A program made the translations under genes and the position numbers. Shown piece after piece: positions 36,771 to 45,926 of a DNA stretch of 64,000 nucleotides. The notes under the pieces were generated by a model. That model was not told the DNA's origin. It saw only the letters and a program-made list of their open reading frames with translations, and searched no databases. Position 1 is the first letter of the stretch; every line of letters begins with the position of its first letter. The DNA is from Cyanobacterium stanieri PCC 7202 (GTDB taxonomy: Bacteria; Cyanobacteriota; Cyanobacteriia; Cyanobacteriales; Cyanobacteriaceae), in the NCBI GenBank assembly GCA_000317655.1, contig CP003940.1, positions 1,993,547 to 2,057,546 on the forward strand, written 5' to 3'.

Positions 36771-37412
36771 ATGACAGCAGTTATAAGTAAACCCAGAGGA
36801 GAAAATATTGTTAGGTTAAACTCCGTTAGTTGGACGACTTTTAATCGCCTTCTCAATGAATTAGGCAATAAAAGAAATCAACGTTTAACTTACTATGATA
36901 ACGTTTTAGAGATTATGAGCCCTTTAGGTGTACATGAAAATAATAATCGTTTTATTGAAAGTTTAATTTTTGTAATAGCCGATGAATTAGGATTAAATTT
37001 GAAGAAGTTTGGCTCATTAACCCTTAAATCGAACCAATTTCAACAAGCGGTAGAGCCTGATTCTTGTTATTATTTACAGAATGAGCCTAAAGTTAGAAAT
37101 AAACAACAAATTGATCTGACAAACGATCCGCCTCCTGATTTAGTATTAGAAATAGATATAACTGGTGGTTCATTACATAAATTACCTATTTATGCTAACT
37201 TAGGTGTGCCAGAAATCTGGCGTTATGATGGAGAAAAATTAACCGTTTTTATTCTTAAAAAAGACATCAACAATTATCAGGAGGTAGATAAAAGTTTAGC
37301 GTTTCCATTTCTCAATTTAAGTGTAATTCCAGAGTTAATTGAACAAAGTTTAATTGATGGAGAAACTGCGGTTTTAAGAGGTTTTAGAAATTCTTTCAAA
37401 AATAGTCTGTAA
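36771..37412 (+). CDS. Uma2-family (DUF820) putative endonuclease
   Basis: The 213-residue Uma2 protein carries the nuclease-like core PPDLVLEIDIT (about residues 120-130) and LPIYANLGVPEIWRYDGEKL. The Asp of PPD and the Glu/Asp of LEID are in catalytic positions. The usual lysine of the S...K motif may be in SLHKLPIY. A CAGGAAAA ribosome-binding sequence precedes ATG 36771. The gene is bounded by 28-bp inverted repeats at 36601-36628 and 37514-37541. Function unknown; a nuclease role is inferred from the fold. Confidence 0.88.
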   Translation: MTAVISKPRGENIVRLNSVSWTTFNRLLNELGNKRNQRLTYYDNVLEIMSPLGVHENNNRFIESLIFVIADELGLNLKKFGSLTLKSNQFQQAVEPDSCYYLQNEPKVRNKQQIDLTNDPPPDLVLEIDITGGSLHKLPIYANLGVPEIWRYDGEKLTVFILKKDINNYQEVDKSLAFPFLNLSVIPELIEQSLIDGETAVLRGFRNSFKNSL

Positions 37413-37513
37413 TCATTAATAGTTGTTAATTTTATCACACAAAATAACCATAGGCATTTAGGGGCTAACAATAATCTTATTTAACCACTGATTAGACACG
37501 TTTAATAATAAAT

Positions 37514-37541
37514 ATTTTAGGGCTGAAGCCCTTACTACGAG
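37514..37541 (-). repeat. Right 28-bp inverted repeat around Uma2 gene
   Basis: This is the reverse complement of 36601-36628 with a single mismatch. It ends 33 bases before the kinase gene start. Interior bases next to both copies also share a TTATTATT stretch in inverse orientation. Confidence 0.75.
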
Positions 37542-37574
37542 ACAATAAGAATAAATTATAGATATTTTTTTTAG

Positions 37575-39212
37575 ATGGATAATATACTATTAAATAGATA
37601 CGAAATAATTAAACATTTAGGCACAGGGGGATTTGGGGAAACCTATCTCGCCAAAGATTTACATAGCCCTACCCAAAAAAGAGTAGTTGTCAAATCCCTA
37701 AAACAAATCCATGACAAAACCCGCTCAGAATTTATTGAAAAACTATTTTTAAAAGAAGCCTCTACCCTCGAAGAATTAGGGGAAAATTGTAAACAAATTC
37801 CTACCCTCCATGCCTATTTTCATCATCAAGATAGATACTATTTAGTACAAGAATATATTGAAGGAAAAAGTCTTAATAAATTAGGTATTATTTCTGCTGA
37901 TAAATGTAAAGAAATTCTGCTTTCTTTTTTGGAAGTATTAAAATATATCCACAGTGAAAATATTATCCATCGAGATATAAAACCCGACAATATTATTATC
38001 AGGGAAAAAGACAATCTACCTGTCTTAATCGATTTTGGGGCAGTTAAAGAAAAAATGGGTAGCTTTACCACCGAAGACGGTTCAGTTTTAAGCTCTGTAA
38101 TCGTTGGTACAAGGGGTTTTATGGCACCTGAGCAAAGTATGGGGCGTACGGTTTTTAGCTCGGATTTATTTGCCCTTGGCTTGACGATGATTTATTGTTT
38201 AACGGGTAAATCACCCATGGAGTTTCCTTCAGATACCATGACGGGGGAATTGCAGTGGCAAGATTTTGTGCCAAATTTAGAGCCTCGATTTAAGGAAATT
38301 TTGGAGAAGGCTACTAAAATGGATATTCCTAGCCGATATAATAGTGCGGAGGAAATGTATCAGGATTTGTCGGCGATTATGGGGGGAATGTTAATGGTTT
38401 CTCCTCCCCTTGTGACTCCTGCCGTGGAAAATACTCGGTTATCTTCTCCTCAAAATACTGATTTAAAAACGGAAGTGATAACCCCTGTAGCTAGTTACGA
38501 GGAAGAATCTAATTCCTCTGCTTTTTTGATGGCAATTTTGGGGGCAGTAGTTATTTTTCTGGCTTTGGTGGCTGGTTTTTTTGTCGCCCAACCAAGACAA
38601 AATAATGAGGTAATTGTTAGGGAGACGGAGGAGGAAGTTGAGGAGGAAGAGACTGCATCTGTGGAAAGGGAGAATGGGGAAAATATAGACATCAATCCTG
38701 TGGAGGAAGAAACTACCCCCATAAATCCTAATCCTGTTACCCAAGAAATACCTGAAGAGAATAATATGGCGGAAGTAGAGTCTCCTCCTGATAATAATCT
38801 CCCCCCTGTGGAGGAAACTCCCCCTGTGGAAAATAATTCTAATCCTCCTGCACAGGAAAATTCACCTCCTGATAATACTCCTGTACTATCCACTGGACAA
38901 GCGGTTCAAACTGTACAATCATTATACTCCTATGTGTCATCAAGGCAGTTTGACAGTGCGATCGCCCTTTTTTCTCCATCTATGCAAAGTCAATTCAGTC
39001 GTAGCTTTTTTGAAAATTTTGATCGAGTAACGGTAGAAGAATTGACCGTGACATCTCAATCAGCGGAGTCAATTACCCTCGTGGGTTACAACACTTATTA
39101 TTATCCTGATGGTACAACCCAAAGGGAACAAAGAAACTTTACCGTAACGAATATTAATGGAGTACCGAAAATTAGTTCATCTCAATTTTTACGAGTGACT
39201 AAACCCCGTTAA
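37575..39212 (+). CDS. Membrane Ser/Thr protein kinase
   Basis: This 545-residue Hanks-type kinase has the glycine loop LGTGGFGETYLAKD (about 15-28), catalytic Lys40 (VVVKSLKQ), HRDIKPDN (about 132-139), DFG in DFGAVKE (about 153) and the APE equivalent FMAPEQSMGR. All active residues are present. A transmembrane helix (about 315-337, AFLMAILGAVVIFLALVAGFFV) is followed by an acidic and proline-rich linker (about 345-430, many VEETPP-like stretches) and a C-terminal domain of about 100 residues on the far side (VQTVQSLYSYVSSRQFDSAIALFS), NTF2-like in pattern. It probably senses an external or lumenal signal. It is followed by the repeat protein at 39390. Confidence 0.93.
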   Translation: MDNILLNRYEIIKHLGTGGFGETYLAKDLHSPTQKRVVVKSLKQIHDKTRSEFIEKLFLKEASTLEELGENCKQIPTLHAYFHHQDRYYLVQEYIEGKSLNKLGIISADKCKEILLSFLEVLKYIHSENIIHRDIKPDNIIIREKDNLPVLIDFGAVKEKMGSFTTEDGSVLSSVIVGTRGFMAPEQSMGRTVFSSDLFALGLTMIYCLTGKSPMEFPSDTMTGELQWQDFVPNLEPRFKEILEKATKMDIPSRYNSAEEMYQDLSAIMGGMLMVSPPLVTPAVENTRLSSPQNTDLKTEVITPVASYEEESNSSAFLMAILGAVVIFLALVAGFFVAQPRQNNEVIVRETEEEVEEEETASVERENGENIDINPVEEETTPINPNPVTQEIPEENNMAEVESPPDNNLPPVEETPPVENNSNPPAQENSPPDNTPVLSTGQAVQTVQSLYSYVSSRQFDSAIALFSPSMQSQFSRSFFENFDRVTVEELTVTSQSAESITLVGYNTYYYPDGTTQREQRNFTVTNINGVPKISSSQFLRVTKPR

Positions 39213-39389
39213 AGGAAAAATAATCGCTCCAATATACTTAGGTATAAACATTAATAAACTTTAATAATTTGATTATTAATAGTTCATCCTTTACCCATAT
39301 AAATTATACTAAAAATAATCTGGTCATATTGTGAGCACTGCGAAGTAGATACCTGCAGGATTGCCCCTTATTTTAATTATAAAATTGCC

Positions 39390-42300
39390 ATGGATATACT
39401 TTTCTCTTTTTCCTGTTGGAATCAAATAAATAAATTAAATTATCATGAAAGTAATAATCTCTTAAATATCATTAGAGAAACCATTACGGCAAATATTGAA
39501 CCACAAAAAATATCAGAATATCTGACCAATAATCAACCATTGATTATTAATCTTAGGATAGATGAAAATAATCATCTTATTGGTATTCTATTACCCCTGC
39601 CAAAAGTAATTAAATTGATCGGCTTTTCCTCGGAAACTGAACTTGATTTAGAAAGATATTCTTACCATAGTAAAACCATTGATATTGACCAAGATTTGAA
39701 TGATATTATTACTAAAATCCATGGAAATTTCCAACTTAGTAATCATGCAATATCTAGCATAACTATCGAGGAAAATGATTTTTATCTTCGTAACTTAACA
39801 CTGAATAACTTTAACAATAGTTCCATAATTTTATCCACTCAACAAAAAGAATTTTTAGACAAAAATAATACCCTCCCTATTCTTTTATCAGGTAATCAAG
39901 GAACAGGAAAAACTACTATTTCTCTATATCATGCCCTAAGCAAAATAGTTAAAAATCAAAATAATCCTGAATATAAAATTGTTTATCTCACCAGTACCCA
40001 AAGCGAACAAAAACAAGTTAAAAACATTGTCAAAACATTAAACAAAACTACCCCTAAAAATTTAGTAATCAAAGATTATCAATCATTCACGAAAAATTTT
40101 GCTACAGAAAATGAATTAAAAACTAAACATCAATTCTTTGCTCAAAGACAAATCACAGAATACAAATTTAAAGAACAGTTTTGTCAAGAAAATAATCTCT
40201 CTAATATTGACATCAATCTTCTTTGGCAGGAAATTAAACAATTAATAAAAGGTTCTCATAAATCTCTCAAAAATAGTCAAGGGCTAATTACTTTAAATGA
40301 CTATTTAGCATTCAAACATCAAAGTCTCTTTTCTCTTGACACTGATTTTAACCAAGTTTATGAAGTAGCCAGTCAGTATCAACAGTGGTTAGAAAATAAT
40401 AATTATTGGGATCAAATCGATTTAGTTCAGCATATTCTTAAAAAACTTCCTGACAACTATTCTGGCACTTACAATGCTATTTATATAGATGACATAGATA
40501 GATTAAGTGAAATTGAAATACAACTTATTTTTAAATTATTAAAAATAGAAAATAAGCAGGAATATATACCCCAATTATTTATCACAGGAGAAGATAATTC
40601 CCACTTAATTAGAGGACATTTCAACTGGGGAAGGGTGAAAAAAATTGCCCTAGAGGAATATTTAAAATCCCCTCAATGGATTAAAATCCGTCCTAGCCTA
40701 GAGCCTAAATATTTTAACTGTAGTTTTTCCACCACGGATAAAATCAACTATTTGCTTAATTGTATTGTTAACCTTGCACTTCGGGATGAAGCCAAAGAAG
40801 AAGTTGTTTTTCACAATCAGTTATCTTGGATTAAGTCTCATTATAAACCGTTAATTGTTTCTACTACAGAAACAGAAATTTTGAGCCAAGGAGATAGATT
40901 TAGTGGTAGTCATAGTATTATTGTTAAAACGGCACGGGAAAAGGAAAAACTTGCTAATGTATTTCCTAAAGATAGTGAAAGGATTTTGTTAGTTAATGAG
41001 ATTAACGATTTGCAGTTTGATCAGGTTTTAATTTGGAACTTTTTTGAGAACATAGAGGATATTTTTCAGCAAAATAGAGACTTTCAAAGAAATTTTTATC
41101 AAGATTTATTTGTAGCCATAAAAAGTGCTAAAAAAAGAATTTATTTCTATGATCAATTTAATAATAGTTTTTGGAATCAAGACGAAATTAGTAATTTAGT
41201 GGAGTTGGGTTATCCTACGGAATTAGGCGAATTTTTCTCTGGGGATAGGGAAGAAGATATTGATGTTGTCATTGATAATTATTTATATACAGGCTCTTAT
41301 AAAGCCTATAAAATCTGTAGTCAAATCTATTTTCAGGCCAATGATATTTTGGGGGCGGCTAGAATTGAGGCGTTATTAGAAGAGGTAAAAGGAAATTGGG
41401 GACAGGCAGGAGATATTTGGAATAAGTTACAAATTTTCGATGAGGCTATTCGTTGTTGGAATGAGGTAGATGGGAAGTTATGGGAGGCAAAATGGGCGAC
41501 GACGAAAAGAGAAAATTGGAGTCAAAGGGGATTATATTTTGAGCAAAAAAGGGATTTTGATCTAGCTAATTTTTGTTATGATAAAGCAAAAGATTTTGCT
41601 GGAAAATTACGCTGTTTAGAAGCTAACAATGATTGGGAAATAGCAGGGGATAAATGTCAAGAAAAAGAGCTATTATCTCAGGCACAAAAATATTATGAAT
41701 TAGCGGATAAATATTATCAATCAAAGGGTCAATTTCAGTCTGCAGTAAAAATGTGGACGAGGTTGGAAAGGTTAGATAAGGTTGCTTTAATTTGGGAAAA
41801 TTTGGAGCAGTGGGAGAAGGCTGGAAATTGTTGGCAAAAACAAGGAAACATTCAGAGGGCTGCGGATTGTTGGCAAAAGGCACAAAAATGGTCAGAGGCA
41901 CAAAAATGTTGGTTGGAGTTGGGTAAGTGGAATAATTTGGGTTTGTCCTATGAAAGTCAAGGGCAATGGGTATCTGCGGCACAAATATGGCAAAAAGAAG
42001 GTAATTTACAAAGGGCTGGTTTTTGTTATCAGAATGCCAATGAGTGGGCTTTGGCGGAGGATTTATGGCGAAAATTGGAGTATTGGGGCTATGTGGCGAT
42101 CGCACTTCAACAACAAAAAAAATGGCAAGAGGCGGCACAAATGTGGGAGAAAACAAGCCCCTATGAGTTACAAGCCCTGTGTTACGAAAGATTAGAAAAT
42201 TGGGAAAAAGCCAAAGAAGCATGGTTAAAAGCCAATAAATGGAGTCAGAGCATTATCTGTGCCGAAAAAGAAGAAAAATGGGAAGAAGCCGCCGAAAGTT

Positions 42301-43289
42301 GGGAAAATTTGGGAGAATGGCAATCCGCAGGTAAGGCATGGGAAAAGGCAGGAGAAATAGAAAAAGCTGCCCTTTGTTATGAGCAGGGAAATTTTTGGGG
42401 CGAAGCCGAAGAATGTTGGCGTCAATTAGAAGATGAAAGTGCGATCGCCATTACCCTAGAAAAACAAGAAAAATGGGCCTTGGCAGGGGAAATTTGGCAA
42501 GAATTAGGAGAATGGAAATCCGCAGGTAAAGCATGGGAAAAAGCAGGAGACATAGAAAAAGCCGCCCTCATCTACGAAACAGGCAACCACTGGCGTGAAG
42601 CCGAAGAATGTTGGCGCCTCCTAGGCAACGAAGCCAAAACCGAAGCTGCCGCCACCAAACAAGGTACATGGGTAGCCGCCGCCCACGACTGGTTAAAATC
42701 AAACCAAATTGAACAAGCCGCCCTCTGTTACGAAAAATGCCAAGACTGGGAAAGAGCAGAAAAATACTGGCAACAGGCCAAAAACTGGGAAAAACTAGCT
42801 CAAGTATCCGAACAACAAAACAAATGGCAACAAGCCGCCCAAGCCCATCTCAAGGACGATCACCCAGAAAAAGCAGCCCTCTGCTACGAAACACTCGAAG
42901 ATTGGCAAAAAGCCGAAGAATGTTGGCGAAAAGCGTGGAAATGGGAGCAATTAGCCCGAGTTTGCGAACAACAACAAAAATGGAAAGAGGCTGCCGACGC
43001 TTGGATGAAAGCCGACAACCTCGAAAAAGCAGTTAACTATTACGAAAAAATCCAAGACTGGGAAAGCGCCGAAGAATGTTGGCGCCAACTCTCCAACTGG
43101 GAAAGACTTGCCATTGTCTGTGAAAATCAAGCCAAATGGGAAGAAGCCGCCCAACTATGGACATTTTTAAATAATTGGCAAAAAGCCGCCCTCGCCTGTT
43201 TGGCAATGGATGATGTTGAAACCGCCATCAAATACTACGAAAAAGGCAATTACACCGAGGAAGCAGACAAACTGAGAAAAAATAATTAA
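39390..43289 (+). CDS. Degenerate UvrD-like helicase fused to tryptophan-rich helical repeats
   Basis: This 1299-residue protein has two halves. Residues about 140-600 show superfamily 1 helicase landmarks: ILSTQQKEFLD (Q-motif-like), Walker A SGNQGTGKTTIS (about 167-178), Walker B AIYIDDIDRLSE (about 362), a motif III-like LFITGEDNSHLIR, NEINDLQFDQVLIW (motif V) and DLFVAIKSAKKRIYF (motif VI), where the usual arginine is replaced by lysine. Residues about 630-1299 are some thirty alpha-helical units of about 20 residues with W-x2-A-x2-CW cores. The Walker A is intact, so NTP binding is likely, but unwinding is doubtful. I do not know the protein's function. The start codon follows the kinase by 177 bases. 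Confidence 0.8.
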   Translation: MDILFSFSCWNQINKLNYHESNNLLNIIRETITANIEPQKISEYLTNNQPLIINLRIDENNHLIGILLPLPKVIKLIGFSSETELDLERYSYHSKTIDIDQDLNDIITKIHGNFQLSNHAISSITIEENDFYLRNLTLNNFNNSSIILSTQQKEFLDKNNTLPILLSGNQGTGKTTISLYHALSKIVKNQNNPEYKIVYLTSTQSEQKQVKNIVKTLNKTTPKNLVIKDYQSFTKNFATENELKTKHQFFAQRQITEYKFKEQFCQENNLSNIDINLLWQEIKQLIKGSHKSLKNSQGLITLNDYLAFKHQSLFSLDTDFNQVYEVASQYQQWLENNNYWDQIDLVQHILKKLPDNYSGTYNAIYIDDIDRLSEIEIQLIFKLLKIENKQEYIPQLFITGEDNSHLIRGHFNWGRVKKIALEEYLKSPQWIKIRPSLEPKYFNCSFSTTDKINYLLNCIVNLALRDEAKEEVVFHNQLSWIKSHYKPLIVSTTETEILSQGDRFSGSHSIIVKTAREKEKLANVFPKDSERILLVNEINDLQFDQVLIWNFFENIEDIFQQNRDFQRNFYQDLFVAIKSAKKRIYFYDQFNNSFWNQDEISNLVELGYPTELGEFFSGDREEDIDVVIDNYLYTGSYKAYKICSQIYFQANDILGAARIEALLEEVKGNWGQAGDIWNKLQIFDEAIRCWNEVDGKLWEAKWATTKRENWSQRGLYFEQKRDFDLANFCYDKAKDFAGKLRCLEANNDWEIAGDKCQEKELLSQAQKYYELADKYYQSKGQFQSAVKMWTRLERLDKVALIWENLEQWEKAGNCWQKQGNIQRAADCWQKAQKWSEAQKCWLELGKWNNLGLSYESQGQWVSAAQIWQKEGNLQRAGFCYQNANEWALAEDLWRKLEYWGYVAIALQQQKKWQEAAQMWEKTSPYELQALCYERLENWEKAKEAWLKANKWSQSIICAEKEEKWEEAAESWENLGEWQSAGKAWEKAGEIEKAALCYEQGNFWGEAEECWRQLEDESAIAITLEKQEKWALAGEIWQELGEWKSAGKAWEKAGDIEKAALIYETGNHWREAEECWRLLGNEAKTEAAATKQGTWVAAAHDWLKSNQIEQAALCYEKCQDWERAEKYWQQAKNWEKLAQVSEQQNKWQQAAQAHLKDDHPEKAALCYETLEDWQKAEECWRKAWKWEQLARVCEQQQKWKEAADAWMKADNLEKAVNYYEKIQDWESAEECWRQLSNWERLAIVCENQAKWEEAAQLWTFLNNWQKAALACLAMDDVETAIKYYEKGNYTEEADKLRKNN
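42312..42620 (+). repeat. Near-identical 195-bp duplication within the repeat array
   Basis: DNA at 42312 onwards and 42507 onwards is nearly identical for about 110 bases (same words GGAGAATGG, ATCCGCAGGTAA and GCATGGGAAAA, and GAAGCCGAAGAATGTTGGCG later). The shift of 195 bases equals 65 residues, three repeat units. Recent copying within the gene is indicated. Confidence 0.7.
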
Positions 43290-44557
43290 TTAACCATCTC
43301 CTCTATATCCATCGCCGTGGATTCCTCACTGTTAGTAGGTGGTACATCCATAATTTCCTCAGTGATAATTTCCTCCAAAGATTTATTTTCTTCCTCCTGA
43401 GAAACCTCACTATCTTCCTTCAAAATCTCATCAATTATGTCATTTACCACATCCTCATCGGTTTTTTCCTCTGGGGTAATATCAGTTTTTTCTTCCTCAA
43501 CCACAGGATTAACCTCTGTCACCGTAGTTTCTTCCTCTTCTACAATTTCTTCAGAAATCGCCTCATCCGAGGTAGTTTCTCCCTCGGTGACTTCAACCTC
43601 TTCCTCTTCGATTACATCCTCCACCACAGGCTCAGGAGGTAACCTATAGGTAGGAATAGTAATCGCTTTAGCCTTATTTAAACTAATTTTACCCATCACT
43701 AACTTAGATAAAGTATCCTTAATTTTCGGGTCATAATTAATAACTCTCACCGTGCTATTAAAAGAATTTTTGATCACATCCCCACGATCATCAATAAATT
43801 CTAACTTAACCCAGTTTTCACCCTTATTAAAACCAGTCAAATAAATCGGTTGCCAAGTATCTAACAAAAAAGTTTCCCCATTGACAGTTACCCGAATACG
43901 CCAATCCCGAATACTATCCTCCTGACTTTCTTGGGCGACAAGATGCAAAGGAGCATTGGTGAGGTAAAAATCAAGCATAATAGGCTCTGCACCGTAGTTT
44001 CCTTGGGGACGACTATAAGTCAACAGGGGTTGACTGCCCGAGGGATTATTATCTTCGGTGGGGGTGAAAACATGAAAAGTAGTTTGAGCGTAAGCCTCGG
44101 AATTTTTAAAACTTTCATGCCATGGACGAGACGCAAAAACCCTAATGGTGTGGGTACCGGGGGCTAAATCTGACAATCTTAAAGGTTCATCAGTATTATA
44201 TACTGCCTGATAGGGTTGATCATCGAGGAAAAAGTGTAAATGAGGCCCCATCTGTAATTCTTCATTTTTGAAAATATCTAATCCCTTGATTGCCAATTTT
44301 ACCTCGGCGGTAGTGGTAGAAAGAATTTCATCATTGGCAGGGCTAATGATACTTACTTGAGGTTGTTTGGAAAGAAAAGTTTTATTTAACTCTTGAATTA
44401 ATTTAGGGGGGGCAACCTCAGCGATATTGTCCACCTTGGGAATGGGTGCATTATTGGTATTAAATGCTTGTACACTATCAATGGTGTCACTACAACTGCT
44501 GATCATTATACTTAGGGCAAAAATGACCAGACAAGATAATATTTTTTTGATTACCAT
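43286..44557 (-). CDS. Lipoprotein with acidic C-terminal tail
   Basis: The 423-residue protein starts with a lipoprotein signal peptide ending in the lipobox-like SSCSD (LSIMISSC, Cys about 22). The central part (about 65-290) contains beta-rich segments with HLHFFLDDQPYQAVYN and FEVF-like HTIRVFASRPWHESFKNS, typical of FixG/CopC-like or Big-like domains; I cannot name the family. The last 130 residues are almost entirely Glu, Val, Thr and Ser (for example VIEEEEVEVTEGETTSDE), an unusual low-complexity acidic tail. The gene converges on the W-repeat protein gene, and both stop codons overlap in TTAA (43286-43289). Location is predicted at the outer face of a membrane. Confidence 0.8.
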   Translation of the reverse strand: MVIKKILSCLVIFALSIMISSCSDTIDSVQAFNTNNAPIPKVDNIAEVAPPKLIQELNKTFLSKQPQVSIISPANDEILSTTTAEVKLAIKGLDIFKNEELQMGPHLHFFLDDQPYQAVYNTDEPLRLSDLAPGTHTIRVFASRPWHESFKNSEAYAQTTFHVFTPTEDNNPSGSQPLLTYSRPQGNYGAEPIMLDFYLTNAPLHLVAQESQEDSIRDWRIRVTVNGETFLLDTWQPIYLTGFNKGENWVKLEFIDDRGDVIKNSFNSTVRVINYDPKIKDTLSKLVMGKISLNKAKAITIPTYRLPPEPVVEDVIEEEEVEVTEGETTSDEAISEEIVEEEETTVTEVNPVVEEEKTDITPEEKTDEDVVNDIIDEILKEDSEVSQEEENKSLEEIITEEIMDVPPTNSEESTAMDIEEMVN

Positions 44558-44643
44558 ATCTTTTTAATATATTATTCTTCGTTTCTATCATAATTCCTAA
44601 TAGTGTTACAATGAAAACCGTTTATAGTTGCGTATAATAGCCT

Positions 44644-45789
44644 ATGGTCACTACTCCTATTCAACCATCACAACATCCTTTAGCTGAATATATTTATCGA
44701 TTAGAACAAGGACAAGCCCTCTTAAAAGATACTCCCGATAATCTTATTGAGGTGGTGGGGATTCTCAAATCCTATGGTGTAGTGTTAGATGCCTATTCTA
44801 ATAATCTCAACTATATTGGCAAATATCAGTTTTTGGTATTGTTTCCCTTTTTCAAATATTTTAATGGGGATGTTTCCTTTTCTAAGTTACTAAAACATTG
44901 GTGGCACGATCGCATCAATTACGAGTATGCAGAGTATTGTATGCGAGGTATGCTTTGGCATGGGGGCGGTAAATTAGATGAATATGTTGATAGTAAAGAA
45001 TTTAGAGTTAATTGCGATCGCGCCATAAAAGCCAAATTAAAAAGTAATCCCTTCATCCTTGGCTTAAACAAAATTTTTCCCAACTTTTTATTAGAACAAG
45101 CGAAAATGTCCGCTTACTATGCCGCCCTGGGACAATTTTGGCGAGTAATGAGCGATATGTTCCTTAGTTTATCAGATCGTTATGATGCAGGGGAAATCAA
45201 TTCCATCCCTGATGTGGTACAACATATCCTCGATGGCTTGGTGGCTAATGCCTCTCGCCCCATTACCTTTGAAGTAGATATAAAAGGGGAAACCTATACC
45301 ATCATCCCCGAAGAGGCAGGATTAACCTTCCTCATGGAAACCGCCGTGCCTTATGTAGAAGCCGTTTTCTTCCGTGGATTTCCCTTTTTGGGTACCGTAT
45401 CCTACAACGCCCAAGCCAATCAAGTACCCAACGGGCAAGAATGCTTCACCTACGGGGCATTATACGCTGATCCTTTGCCCGTAGGCAGTGCAGGGATTCC
45501 TCCCACCCTCTTGATGCAGGATATGCGCCATTACATCCCCGATTATCTTCACAAATTTTATCAAAACTCCCTACGCCAAGAAGATGATTTATTAGTTAAA
45601 ATCTGTATCAGTTTCCAAAAATCTATGTACTGTGTCACCACAGCTGCTTTGAGAGGTTTAGCCCCCCATTCCTTAGACACCAAAGATGAACAGGAAATAA
45701 TGGCTAATCGTAAATTCCTAGAAGGTTGGATGAATCGCTTTCTCACTTCCCGTATGGTGGATGTGAATCAAGATGTACTTAAAATATAA
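44644..45789 (+). CDS. CO2-hydration protein (ChpX/ChpY = CupB/CupA family)
   Basis: The 381-residue protein belongs to the CO2-hydration subunit family of NDH-1MS/MS' complexes (TIGR01964). It works with NdhD3/F3 or NdhD4/F4 to hydrate CO2 to bicarbonate at the thylakoid membrane. It starts MVTTPIQPSQHPLAEYI, close to recalled Synechocystis CupB, and has HWWHDRINYEYAEYCM and GQFWRVMSDMFL. ndhD and ndhF genes are not adjacent. An isolated locus fits cupB (constitutive, ChpX) better than cupA, which normally lies in an ndhF3-ndhD3 operon; the paralogue call is inference. Together with bicA it is part of the CO2-concentrating mechanism. Confidence 0.85.
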   Translation: MVTTPIQPSQHPLAEYIYRLEQGQALLKDTPDNLIEVVGILKSYGVVLDAYSNNLNYIGKYQFLVLFPFFKYFNGDVSFSKLLKHWWHDRINYEYAEYCMRGMLWHGGGKLDEYVDSKEFRVNCDRAIKAKLKSNPFILGLNKIFPNFLLEQAKMSAYYAALGQFWRVMSDMFLSLSDRYDAGEINSIPDVVQHILDGLVANASRPITFEVDIKGETYTIIPEEAGLTFLMETAVPYVEAVFFRGFPFLGTVSYNAQANQVPNGQECFTYGALYADPLPVGSAGIPPTLLMQDMRHYIPDYLHKFYQNSLRQEDDLLVKICISFQKSMYCVTTAALRGLAPHSLDTKDEQEIMANRKFLEGWMNRFLTSRMVDVNQDVLKI

Positions 45790-45791
45790 TT

Positions 45792-45853
45792 TAATACTAA
45801 ATCCTACTTCAATAATATACTAATTAGTGCGGGGAACAGGGAACGGGGAACAG
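45792..45853 (+). repeat. Dispersed repeat, second copy
   Basis: This sequence matches the reverse complement of 7955-8023 with few substitutions and one short length difference in the GGGAACAGGGAA region. It lies just after the CO2-hydration protein gene. Confidence 0.75.
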
Positions 45854-45926
45854 GCAAAAGATAATAATTGTTTATTATCAATTGTTACACGGTGGATAAT
45901 AGTAAACTTTACTAATCGAATTTGGT

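Noticed and set aside
36601-37541. Insertion sequence with transposase
   Set aside because: The only gene within the inverted repeats is Uma2; no transposase motif (DDE, HUH or Y1) is visible.
41623-42222. 199-codon minus-strand frame in the W-repeat gene
   Set aside because: It is a mirror of the repeated tryptophan codons and AT-rich sequence; the plus-strand repeats are clearly the coding strand.
43437-43649. Ser/Val/Thr-rich plus-strand frame
   Set aside because: It is the antisense of the Glu-rich tail of the lipoprotein gene.
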